Source: Eimeria necatrix
Taxonomy: Eukaryota > Apicomplexa > Conoidasida > Eucoccidiorida > Eimeriidae
Assembly: GCF_000499385.1 (NCBI RefSeq)
Contig: NW_013651811.1
Span: 226,451 to 290,450 of the forward strand
Direction of reading: 5' to 3'
DNA: 64,000 bases
Shown here: positions 24,277-35,300 of the stretch, piece by piece
Layout of the letters: each line of letters begins with the position of its first letter
How positions within the stretch are numbered: position 1 is the stretch's first letter
Notes under the pieces: model-generated
The model's database searches: none
Seen by the model: only the letters and a program-made list of their open reading frames with translations
Told to the model about the DNA's origin: nothing
Made by a program: the position numbers and the translations under genes

Positions 24277-25620
24277 TCAGCGGAGAGAGTATCCGGTGCT
24301 ATCTCTGTAGTGTCTGCGGGACAGGTAGCCTCTTAGGAAGACCGGAGGTGGATAGGGTGTTGGGGAGATGACGCCTCTTCTATCCTTCGGCCTCCACTTG
24401 TTGTCGTATCTTCTTACAGGGCCATCGCACACGAGCTGGAATGAAAATTGAGGGTCTTCCATTAGCTGCAGAGCCTTTGAAGGGTCGTACCCAGCGTAGT
24501 GCAGCAGCTTAAACGCGAACTCCGGGCTGAAGGGCTGCCACCCCGGTTTGTTACCTTTCCAGTTTTTCGCGCACTGCTGCATGTAGGCTTCCATGTCGCC
24601 CTCTGAGCAAATTGCCCGATCAGCCAGACCCTCAGCAAGCCGGCGTTGCCTCACACGCTCTAAAGATGAGGGGGAGTACACGAGCTTGGCCGTTAGGCTC
24701 GGATCCAGCGTGGGAGTGGGGTCGCAGCAGCAGCAACCAAAACCCCCAGCTTCAAGGAAAAAAGGAGGCAGGCACGGTACTTGATGGCGAGGGCCCACTG
24801 GCACCTCATGCCGCCTCACAGAGCCCTCGTCCGTGCATTTACGACTGCCTGTAGTGGTCGCCGTCACTGCTGTTGCTGTAGCTGCCGCTGTGGCTGTGTG
24901 GACCGCGCCAGCTGTTCCTCTGGCACGGCCTGATCCTGTGCTCGCCCCGCATCCACTGCTGCTGCTACTGCGGGCCGTCCCTGAAGCTCTTGCTGCTGCA
25001 TCATCCGCGGCCTCCGTTGGGCCGTCCCGCCCCTGATTGGTTCCATTGTCTTCGAGCGCAGCTGACGCTGCGTAAGAGCCTACTTGGTGGCTCTCTGCTA
25101 GTGCCTCAGCTTCCTGTACTTCGTCAGGCATATTTCTCTGCTGGGGCTTGCTGTTGATAGTGGTGTTGCTGCTGCAAGTATCACACTTCCCTGAGCCTCT
25201 CTCCCGGAAGCTGCTGGTATTTGGCTGATCCTTGCCACATTCAGCACAAGGAGACGTCGCATCCTCATGACAATCAGTATTCCTTGTTCGCTGGTGCAGA
25301 GGCTGTTGCTGCTGCTGCTGTTGCTGCTGCTCCTCGCCTCCAGTGGCACATTCGTACGTGAATGTATCCGGACTGTCGGCGCTTACTGGTGCTAACGGCT
25401 GCTGCTGCTCCCTACCGGAATTACCATAAGTAGAGTTCTGCTGCTCATCATCCGAGGCGTGGCGCTGGACGGAGCCCTCTGTAAGGTCGAAGTCAGTAGC
25501 ACCCGATGGGACAGATGTGTTTGCTGTTTCCGCAGCTGTCGAGGCAGCAGCTGGTCCTGTTTCCACTGCTGCCGCAGCTGTGGAGTCAGCAGAATCACTG
25601 GGACAAGACACAATTCCCAT
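24277..25620 (-). CDS. ELM2-like domain protein with Ser/Ala/Gln-rich N-terminus
   Basis: From ATG 25620 (MGIVSCPSD) to a stop at 24277: 447 residues in one exon. The first about 290 residues are low complexity, with a nine-Gln run encoded by CAG, Ser runs and Thr/Ala repeats. The last about 120 residues are conserved-looking: KLVYSPSSLERVRQRRLAEG, then FSPEFAFKLLHYAGYDPSKA followed by LQLMEDPQF. This matches the layout of ELM2 domains (an L-V-W/Y-x-P start, then a helix with Y-D-x-x-K-A-L), found in co-repressor scaffolds that recruit histone deacetylases. No SANT domain follows in frame. The open frame continues upstream of ATG 25620 and contains a good acceptor (CTTTACTCAG, near 25815), so an extra 5' exon is possible. 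A four-cysteine run (FGCCCCDPT) precedes the domain. The family call is tentative. Confidence 0.6.
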   Translation of the reverse strand: MGIVSCPSDSADSTAAAAVETGPAAASTAAETANTSVPSGATDFDLTEGSVQRHASDDEQQNSTYGNSGREQQQPLAPVSADSPDTFTYECATGGEEQQQQQQQQQPLHQRTRNTDCHEDATSPCAECGKDQPNTSSFRERGSGKCDTCSSNTTINSKPQQRNMPDEVQEAEALAESHQVGSYAASAALEDNGTNQGRDGPTEAADDAAARASGTARSSSSSGCGASTGSGRARGTAGAVHTATAAATATAVTATTTGSRKCTDEGSVRRHEVPVGPRHQVPCLPPFFLEAGGFGCCCCDPTPTLDPSLTAKLVYSPSSLERVRQRRLAEGLADRAICSEGDMEAYMQQCAKNWKGNKPGWQPFSPEFAFKLLHYAGYDPSKALQLMEDPQFSFQLVCDGPVRRYDNKWRPKDRRGVISPTPYPPPVFLRGYLSRRHYRDSTGYSLR

Positions 25621-27195
25621 TGTGCTCCTGCGTATTGACCAATGCAGCACCCTAGACGGTCTCTGGTCTTCCTGTAGTCGCTCTCCCTTCTGTTGCCGCT
25701 CCCGTTGACTCTGCACCTTTGCTTCCGCCGTCTGATTGTCCCTAAAGTTCTTGAACCCCCGAATGAATCGTTTTACTAAACAGGCAATCTTAGAGGTGCT
25801 CAGCTTGTCCTGAGTAAAGACGAAGGGCCAGTGATAACAAACAGGCGAATCATGTGTTGTAGTGCCCCGCACCACAATGAGCCTACAGCTAGTGGAAACA
25901 GATTGAAGGAAACAACAAGCATTATAAGTAGAAGGGTGACATAAGGACAGGGTGTGGAGTTTAGCACTATTTGTGTCATCAGTAGCTACTTGGAACAAGG
26001 CTCCAAGCAGGGATTGGGGCTGGCCAAGGCAATAAGCGTGTGCATAGTGCGGCAGCACACACAATGAATAGTTCTATTTATTCGGGAACTGTGGAATGAA
26101 TCAATTAAGACATTTTGGTTTTATATGCGTCCAAAGTGGATTTTGGCAGCTAGGATAGGGTGGCACCTATTGGTGATTCGATCCGCGTATATTTAGTAGC
26201 TCCCTTGGCGCTCAGCTCGCTACTTATGGCGACTCCTCCGGGGCATCCTTCGCTCTCTCAATCCAAAATATGCAAACAAATCCTCTTTCTTACTTCGACA
26301 GACCACATACAGAAAGAAGAAGAGTCACTTGGGCTACACGGATGAGAGGCGGACGCGTCTTAGGGTCACCACAGAGACCTGCATATGAGACTTCTGATGT
26401 CACGGAAGTCATATTGAGGAGGTTTTGTTCCTGGCAAAGAGCTAGATAGGCGTAGTGAATAAACAGATAAACCCAAGAGCAATGCACCTAGCGGCAGTCT
26501 TCATGGGCAACATTCAGCTCCAGAGAAAATACTCACTGCTCATCAAATACAGATCAGAATTCCACGAGGTAAAAACTGATCCTAGAACACACTGAGCTAC
26601 GTATAGATCTGGTAGAAGTAAAGGCAGCAAGAGCAAGTCCCAGCAGATTCCAAGCAGAAAGCCCAGTGGATGCATTCCTCCACACAGTGGCAAAATGGCT
26701 TTGGAAAGTAGGGTGTGGTGCAACTTGCGCGTGGTGGAATTCAATTTTAAGAATATGCTGGATACTTCCGCAGGGCACTGAAACTGGAGCTGATCACGGT
26801 GAATGCGTCACCTGTGCTCTTGCTCACAACTTAGTTGACTAAATAGCACGACACTGGTGGAAATGTCTTATGAGCCTGTGTTTCTACCTTTAGCTGGTTT
26901 GCAGCGATGTACATCATCAAGGAACTCGCGGGAAATCTTGATTGATTTCTGCCCGGCTACAGAGCACTACGATCTGATCTCTTGAAGAGCTGAGTTTTCA
27001 CATATTGTAGAGCTTGCTTTTACCTTTTGTGCATTTAAATTGAAGCGGCCTCTCAAGTTCATGTTCGTGTTACATTTGAGGGTGCAGCGCTACAATGCCC
27101 CCCTCCCCTTCAGTGCTTCGTCGCCTCCCCGCAAGGCTTTGGTCGAGATTTCCCTGTCCTCAGCTGGGCTCTCTAGAAGTCTTTGGTTTCTGTGT

Positions 27196-27323
27196 CTTGT
27201 GTAGATCCCAACCGTCTTTGTCTCCGGAACTTGTTCAGAGTGGCTTTGCGTTACGTGCACTTGTGTAGATCCCAGCCGTCTTTCTCTCCGAAACCTAGTC
27301 AAACTGGTTTTGCGTCACGTGCG
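27196..27323. repeat. Tandem duplication, two 64-bp units
   Basis: 27196-27259 and 27260-27323 align along their full length with about a dozen substitutions and no net length change. Both begin CTTGTGTAGATCCCA and end near ACGTGC. An old local duplication in non-coding DNA. Confidence 0.85.
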
Positions 27324-27519
27324 CTCGGCCTCGCTGAACAGCGGTTGCCACACATCCTAATGCGGTCAGCTGAGTTAGGCCTGCTGTGGCTGTTGCTACT
27401 TTGCGCACAAAGCAACAGCGCATGCAACTGCAACTGATAATTCAGTGGCAGACGCATCAGCAGTAACTACAGCCGCATGGGCTTTTTGCTCCTGGAGTTG
27501 CAGTTCTTGCCATCTGTTC

Positions 27520-27639
27520 TCATTGCGGTTCTTCATGCTGCGTCTGCATTTGCTTTTGCCACTGCAGCTGCAGTTTTCGTTGTTCTTTCAATTGCTCTTG
27601 ATATAGTTGCCGCTTCTGCTGCTCATACTTCTTTCGTTT
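27520..27639 (-). pseudogene. Possible Gln/Lys-rich coiled-coil exon or relic
   Basis: The minus strand reads 39 residues, beginning KRKKYEQQKRQLYQEQLKEQ, to a TGA at 27520. The frame is preceded by CATTGACAG, a usable acceptor. The same frame continues upstream after one stop as EEQLQQWTQQRH, and downstream after TGA as EQMARTATPG. The charged Q/K/E pattern is not expected by chance in this region. It is either a short terminal exon of an unrecognised minus-strand gene or a decayed coding fragment. No ATG or upstream exon was found. Confidence 0.35.
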
Positions 27640-30600
27640 CTGTCAATGCCGCTGCTGCGTCCATTGCTGCAGCTGCTCCTCCACACTCACTAAGGGTTGT
27701 TTTTGTTTACAGACTCTCGCTAAAATCTCTTATCTTTGTGGCATGTCTGCTTACCTTGCTATATTTTACCTCAGTAAGCTTGATATTATATTTTTGTTGG
27801 AATATTTTGTGTTCAGCGCATGCTTGCATGCGATCTGTTTCAGCTTGTGTAATTCCTATTTTGCGCAAGCTTTTCGGTACACTCACGCGCGAAAATTTGT
27901 AACTGCACTTTGTTTTCCCCCTTGATTTCCTTACTTATTGTGTAGTCACGTTGTTGTTTTGTTCTGTGCATCTGTATCATTCCTCCGTTTGGTCGTTTTC
28001 TTAGCGGTACACAGTTGAACGGGAGCAGATACGGTCGATGCTGCAGGTTGAGACCCATTAACACTTGTAAGGGCGGCGCCTCCAAGTTCACAGTAAACAA
28101 CCCGTAGTGTGAGGTGCCAAGCCCAGTCCTGGGGGGCACCTCTTCGTTCCACAATATATATATCTCTCCATTGGGCCTCTGGTCCAGGGTACAAGCGACC
28201 TAGTACTGCTTTGCAGATCTACCGGTCGGTATTGAGTACAAGAATTTAACTTATGAGGGATTACTTAGTGTCCACGTGAGAGTTATGTAGTAGTGCAGAA
28301 TGAGGTGCGATATGCCAAAAAAGCCATGACAATAATAAGGGAGACAGCATCAATTGGCATTCAGCTTTGCCGATGCTTTCTGCGACGAGGGGGCCGTTGT
28401 GAAATAAGTCTAATCAAAGCTTTCCATTGAAAGACAGTGAATTCTTGCTACTAAGTGGTACTTTGGTTACAAGAGCGTACTAAATTTCAAGCCAGGTTGA
28501 GCTTGGGTATGGCACTTGCTGCCTATCTCGTGAGTTGTGACTTTGCACTGGATCGCAGAGCTGGTTGAACAGCTCTGTGCTCTGTAGGTTTAGGAATTAC
28601 ATTCAGTTTACCAGCAGTAATAAGTTCTGTTGCAGGAAAGGCGTGATGACTAAGCTTCACCTCAAAGGGAACGCTCGGAGGAAGAGTGGCTTTCCTTGTT
28701 GTGTGCGAACTCGACAGCAGAAAGTACACGGTCTCATTTCCTTCCGCCTTGTTCAGTATGACTCCGGAGTATACATAGCATATTGCGGTTAACACGTTTG
28801 GTCTGTCAACAGAAGAAAGCAGGCAGATGAAGTGGCACTCTTGAAATTAAAGTGGGCGTTAAGATGCTGCCGCAGATCCGACTGAAGACAATTGTTACGG
28901 ACACAAATTAGCACTTTGGTGAAATTGTAGTAGTTACGGACGCGATCGGCGAGGAGTCTGACAGTGTATGCTGCTGTAGTTGTTCCCCTCAATCAAGCTT
29001 GCCACCTTGCTGAGAATGTTGTCAAGCATTAGAATGGAAGCCGTGAGGAGGGCGTCAATAATAAAATTTAGATACACAAGACACCGGTGCCCTCAGCGGA
29101 TGATGAGAAAATGGAGGGGACCCGCAGGCTTCTTTTTCAGGTGTCTTACTCTGCACTACAAACAAGGCTTTAAAATATTTCATGGCATTTGACTGCATTC
29201 CCGACCCACAGTATCATTGTGTGGCACCAAAGAAAGTCTTCCTTTGCATCACGTTGCCGACGGCCACTTGTCCATAATGTGAGCTATGTGCCTTTTCAAC
29301 TCAGGACACTGCGGCACTCAGATGATCCAGACGCCTTGGATGCAGACAAGCAGAAAAAGAAACCTGAAAAGAAAGGCAACTTGGCGACTACGTAGTTCAA
29401 AACCCACCGGTTCATGAGCTTGCTCTGCTTTTCGCAGTAAGGAGCTCGAAAAGTACTGAGCACTTTAGCTAGGTTAAAGCCAAGCTAACGGGCGAAAGTG
29501 ATAATCTGCCTTGGGCGAGTTGGTTGTTGCTGTCATGGTAATAGGAACCATGTGAGGTGTCAGTGAGGCCAACTAAGGGTGGGCCCTTTTCCTTAAGGGG
29601 ACTTTGGATAAGAGGGTGTTAATGAGTTGGTTCTTGTTCAAGGAATCATCTGGAAGCGTAAGCAGTGATGCGTGAATCAATGGTGGCACATGCAAATGTA
29701 TGTGCGCAATCATTTTATAGTGCTTCCGGAGTCCTTGACTGCTGAAAACCTGTTAAGGCTCCTCAGAGGCGGATGATACACAAGCAAGCAAGTGCTGCTT
29801 GGAAAGTGACCGCAGTACTTGACAGTCTGCTCGGCTCTGATGCCTGGACAGCTCGTCGGCTCCCTTCTCCCACTCCTCTTAAGCACGTCCACAATGAAGC
29901 CTTGAAACTCTGCTAGGAATTCGCTTCATGAGGCTAGTCCACTGCTTACGAGCTTGGAAGTGTTTTCTGGTTGCAGGTGTGTTAGAGCGTCACGGCTGGT
30001 GTATGGTGTAACCGATGCAGAGAGTGACTAGCGGCGCCACATGTACAGAGCTGTGACTCAGGCTAGGAACCACTGATCATCAGTCGACTATTTCTGCTGA
30101 TTGTCTCACATGAATTTGTTTAGGGAACCACTTCGTCATTGTTTCTGCTCAACGAACGCACACATCGCATAATCAACGGCGTGTGTGTTTACGTTGAATA
30201 GCTTCGAAGTGTCATCTACTACCAAAAAAGATTATATTGTTCCGGATGAGGTCAACAGGGAGGTGCGCATCATCTTTAAAGTCAGGTCAGCTTGTCATGG
30301 AATTCCAGGCTGCCACATGCGGACTAAGTCAGTCAAGTCCCACAGCCATATCGTAGGGGAACAGATCCCACTCGAAAGCACCAGAAGAAATATGCACAAC
30401 CGCAACATAGCGTTTGCCCAGTTAGTACGCCACGGCAGACAGCTGCTCGCGGACATCCCCTAAGAATACGCGTTCGTTTCCTGCGATTAGTTGCTCACGA
30501 GCTGTCTGGAACTTAAAGCTGTGCGAGCACCTTAGCCGAGAAATGCGGCAAACGGCATCAAATTGAATAAGGTCTCCGCATACCCACAGTACGCAGTTCA

Positions 30601-32284
30601 CCAGACATCTTGAGTCATCACTGCGGCTCAATACCTACTCTCGTGGGCACGCAGACCCCTAGTTTTTGCCTAGCCCGCTCTGTGTCCCCAACTTTCGCTT
30701 CAACGCTTATAATGTTTCTGGTATCCGTGCTACTGCATTTCTAAGTTCGGGCTTGGCAAGCCCCTCTGCAGCCTCATCCGATTGACCGGCTTTATTCTAG
30801 AGTATTTATTTTCTTCCTTTAGTTAGAGGTGGCTTCGGCGGCGTTTGGCGCAATCATGACGGCGCGCAACAGTCTTTTAGCACGCCCCGGCTATTGTTTA
30901 ATTGTCTCCCTCATGGCCAACGACGCACGTACATTCAAATATTAAGCTTCGCCACCAGGTGCCAGTAGGAGCGCTACCCTTCGATGTAGCTGCACGCAAG
31001 GTCTACCAGGCTTACAGCAGTCACATTCATAGTCCCTCTTTCCATACCAACTCTTTTAGCTCTAAGGGATGTCCTTGTCCGCATCTGCTGTTGCGTTCAT
31101 TTGCTCGGTGTTTTGCCCCTTGCGCTGGCAGTGAACAGGAGCCTCCTTTTTAAACCCTTGCTCACGTCACGGTTTCGTAACATACTCTCTCTCTCTGCCA
31201 TTGCTTCTATTCGCACTTCCGACAGGGGATGGCATTGAAGCCACCTCTCAGTTAGGGTGAGACAGGGCCGGCAAATAGAAGCCAAGGATTCTGCTGTATT
31301 CTTCCACTCATGGCTCTGCAGTTTCCCTTGGCGCTCCCCTTACTGCACTAGGCAGTTCTGCACAGTAGTGGCTTGACACTTTATCTTCTCTCATCGCTAC
31401 ACCTCACTCTGGCAGGGCCTCGGATTGTGGGCTGCACTTGTTGTAGTCTTCCTTCGAAACGATTTAGCCTGGTTTTTGCATCATTTCAATTCTTAGTAGT
31501 GTACAGAAACCATTATTGAGCCCTGGCTTCGGTAATTATCAGCTTACACATTGTACTATTGACACATTTTGTGCATGACGGCCCGTCAGGTACCCAACCA
31601 GCTCACGTACCCATCCCCGGCTGTTCATGCGCGTATGTTCAAAGCATACCTCCACACGCTGTATGGGGCTTCAAGTTGCTTCCGTTTACGCGCTCCAGGG
31701 TTTTTTTGACGAGCATCAATGCCTTTCTCGAGCAGTATTTCTCTAAAAATCCCCGCAGGAATTCCTTCTCGGTGATCAGTTGCCGAACGCGTGCGTGTGA
31801 TATCCAGCGGTGCTGCGTTCCTTCAAAACCGGCGGTGCAGCCTGTGGTATCTTCCCCTGGGCATCCTCTGTAGCTCTACCAGTTCAGTTTGTCGCTGTTC
31901 CGTTCCTTGGTTTGCGAAGATCCCGCTGGGTGCCCGTTTTGTCTTGTGTCCCCATTAGAGGCTCACCGAATACAATTATTAACAGTGGGCTGCCGAGATG
32001 CATAACCCATTTCAACGACAAACGCTCTTTCGGTGCCAACGACTTTGTACTAATTGTGAGCTGCGTGTGAAAGGTGTGGGGTGCGGGAAAGCTCGCAGAT
32101 CCTCCAGCACGCTCTACTTGTATGAGCCACACTTCGCTTGTCACTTTTGTGCTACAGACGCCTCCAACATCATGCAGAAAATGTTTAAGTATTCGATAGA
32201 GGACAACATTTCATTTCATTTCTGAAGGGCAAATGCTCTCGAATATATTCCAAGAATTGAATTCAGTTTCTCAATGTTGATTTT

Positions 32285-32339
32285 TCAGCATGCGGTGGGT
32301 CACCGTGCTATAATATGATCGTGACCCAGCGCATGCTGA
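32285..32339. repeat. Inverted repeat, 19-bp arms
   Basis: Arms 32285-32303 and 32321-32339 pair with a single mismatch around a 17-nt AT-rich loop. It stands alone in the gene-poor block, with no adjacent open frame. Confidence 0.85.
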
Positions 32340-35300
32340 TCACGTGTTACCCTCAACAATATCTGCCCGCAGAGTCTGCAAGGATTAGCCCTCAGAACTC
32401 CAAGATTTAAGTAAAATATGAATTATTCTTGGCTTGGGCTGGCTCATTCCGCCTTACATAGTCTTCCAAATCCACGCTCGGCTTCATTTTTTTGTGTAGT
32501 ACTAGGTCAAGCTACCGAGGTACTGGGGTAGCCCCCATAACGGTTGTCTGAGTTAGGGACATCCCGTCCCGAATTCTCATGCCCCACACGAATTCATAAC
32601 CCTAACTATTCTAGCTTGGCAGGGTTTCCACCAAACCCGGAACGAACGGAAGCGTGAAGTGGGTGACCCTGTCAGGCACGATGACCCTATTCGCAGCCAG
32701 CGTTTGCATAGAGCTTCAAGATGCCTAATGCTGCAAAGCTCTCAGATTTGCGTATCCATTATCGGGGAACAAATCATACTGGGTATCATTGCTCACCTAC
32801 CCCTACTGGCCACCAGTCTACAGCTTCGAAACTAGATGCCTCAGTGCTCGCTTGTGCACCCACCGGGTTCAGTCGCTCACAAGTTCCTGTATATTATATC
32901 TTGGTAAGAAATATGTATAGAATCGCTGTTTGATGCATTCGTAGGAGTCTCTCCTCGAGAGTCGCCTACACAGACGGGACGGCGGGTCATTTGGGAGAGA
33001 AGGTAATCTAGCTGCATTTGGAAACGGAAGCTTCAAGTTCAACGTAAGGCAAAAGATCAGATAAAAACGAAACAGATGTTCCGGCTAAAATATATACCAA
33101 TAGGCCCGCGCGCAGTCCCGCGGGAACACCGTCTTAGATCGGTCCCCACTACCACCGCTCTACTGCAATGCTGGCGTCTACAGCTGGGAGCGACCCCGTA
33201 GAGCGCACGCCTCAGGGACGTGCATGGCGAAGAAAGTTCGCGACTTGAAGTCCCCTGCATTCGAGTCTAATGCGCCCAATGCGCCCCTCTTTTAGATTTA
33301 CCGTGAGATTCTCAGGGAACTTGCATTTCGTCCCAGTTCGCCAGCATGGGGATACAGGTAATAAGGAACAAGGAGGCCTGAATTAAGCACCCTCTAATTT
33401 ACGCCATGCCTTTGCTTCGCATTACTGCATTGACACGCTGCAGCAATTTATTCCGCCCCCTACAGCAGCTTTTGTTCTCCCTCCACTGTACTGCGTAGCA
33501 CTACACAGGTTGTCTCAACCACCAGAGTCGTTATACTGCTCAGAGCAGCCCGAAGAAGACATTGATCGCCGTCACAACTAATAATACACTTTTCCAATTT
33601 AAACGGTTTCACTTTGACATTGGTTTGCCGTTAGCTGTTCAGGGGGCGTCTACGTAGAGCAGAGCAGTGCCGCAGCCTATTCGTCCGTCAAAGTCTGTAT
33701 AAACTTTGACGGGAAAATATCCACACACGTAGCATATAATAAGGCTATTATACTTGACGGGTAAATTATTACTGCGCGGGAAGCCCGCCACTCAACATGC
33801 ATTCTTTAGCAAGGCCGCCGCATTCTTTAGCAAGAAAGCCTCCGCCCTTTCCACTCGTCCCACCACATGCAGCAAACCTTCAAGACCGTCTGTCCTCCAA
33901 CTGATAAGTTTTCCTAGGGGTTGCTGCAGCTTAGTAGTCTAGCAACCACACACTATGTGCCCATCAGCGCCCGCAGCGACCCATTAATTGCTCCAAGGGA
34001 GCTAAAATGGCCGCATCAAACATAGGGTGGGAGCCCAACAGCGTCGTCTTGCTCCTCACAGGCATCTCACCTTGGACAAGAATAAATGATTGGGAGTTCA
34101 TGCACGGCCAACACACTCAAAACTCCACAAACCGTCATTCAGAGACGTCAGCGTCTCGATGCACGGACCCTTGTTCTCACGGCGACTGCAGATACAAACA
34201 CAAATTGCGTATATGGATGTCATCTAAATGCTCAACAACATGCAATGCACAAGGCCCACCTTTTCGTGGAACGCACACATTGCAACGCCCAAATTCACCA
34301 GAAAAATTCAGAAGCCTCCATCAATGAAGCTTTAGACGTAGTCTGTCCACGGCGGATGGGAACTGGAGGCCCGCTACACAATGAAATGCTGACAGCCTTA
34401 CATTTCCTCTGTGGACATCGTCGTGATCCCAATAGCGCAACTCAGCTCCTTTCCCTCCACTGCGATTTGCTGAAAACAAACAGGCAAAAAGTGTCCAATT
34501 TAACGAAGTGAAGCTAGCACCATTTTACAACACAGAAGCCTGCTCACTGTTTTTTCGGTTCGAACCCTTACTTCTAAATCCCTTCCTGAGTGGCACTGTA
34601 AAGCAAGCCCTACCGTGAATGCTCTTTACTCAGCCCACAATCGCACTTACCACGACAGTGTTTGCGGGCACTTCCTCCATTCTTCCACCCGGCGATGTCA
34701 AGCCTTGGCACATCACGTTTGAGCCCCTAAGGACGAACTTTACGGCACCCCTGTCCACTTGCATTTTAGGCATCATGGATGGGTCTGTAACACGAATCAA
34801 AGCGGCGAAGCCAAACTCAATGTTTGCATCTTATGAGGTCTAGGGAAAGAGTAGCTGCTGGGGTGTGTCAATCACGCAGCGCACAGCAAACGTAGTTCAG
34901 GAATTCGAAGTTGCGAGTCACTCAAGTACACAAGGGTAGGAACTAAAAATTTTTGTTAACGCGAAAATGCTTGGAACTACTGGAGAATAATTGAGGGAAT
35001 CACAATGTGCACAGAGGAACTGCTGCACTTACATTCATGCAGAAGTCGCAGCGTTGGCACCCATTGCTTATCTCGGTGCTGGAAAAAGAGGGGCTTCCCG
35101 TCTAAAACGACCAATGAGATGCGATTTTGGCTGAAAAAAGAAACGAACATTTAGTCATCTGAGCTGCGCAGGGCCATTCGCGAATACATCCCAGTGAACT
35201 GCTAGCCGCGCAGCAGCTGGTGTTGGCCAGGACACGAGGGCACAACAAGCAAGAAACGCTATCGGCTGGAGCTTGTTACCATTTCAGAAGCACGGGTGAA

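Noticed and set aside
33685..33712. 10-bp inverted repeat (CCGTCAAAGT / ACTTTGACGG)
   Set aside because: Short enough to occur by chance in 64 kb and not near any gene end.
33799..33834. 15-bp direct repeat (GCATTCTTTAGCAAG) with 21-bp offset
   Set aside because: Only two copies with a short spacer; too irregular and few for a CRISPR or satellite array.
34556..34566. GGTTCGAACCC, resembling a tRNA B box
   Set aside because: No A box at the right distance and the flanks do not fold into acceptor and anticodon arms.
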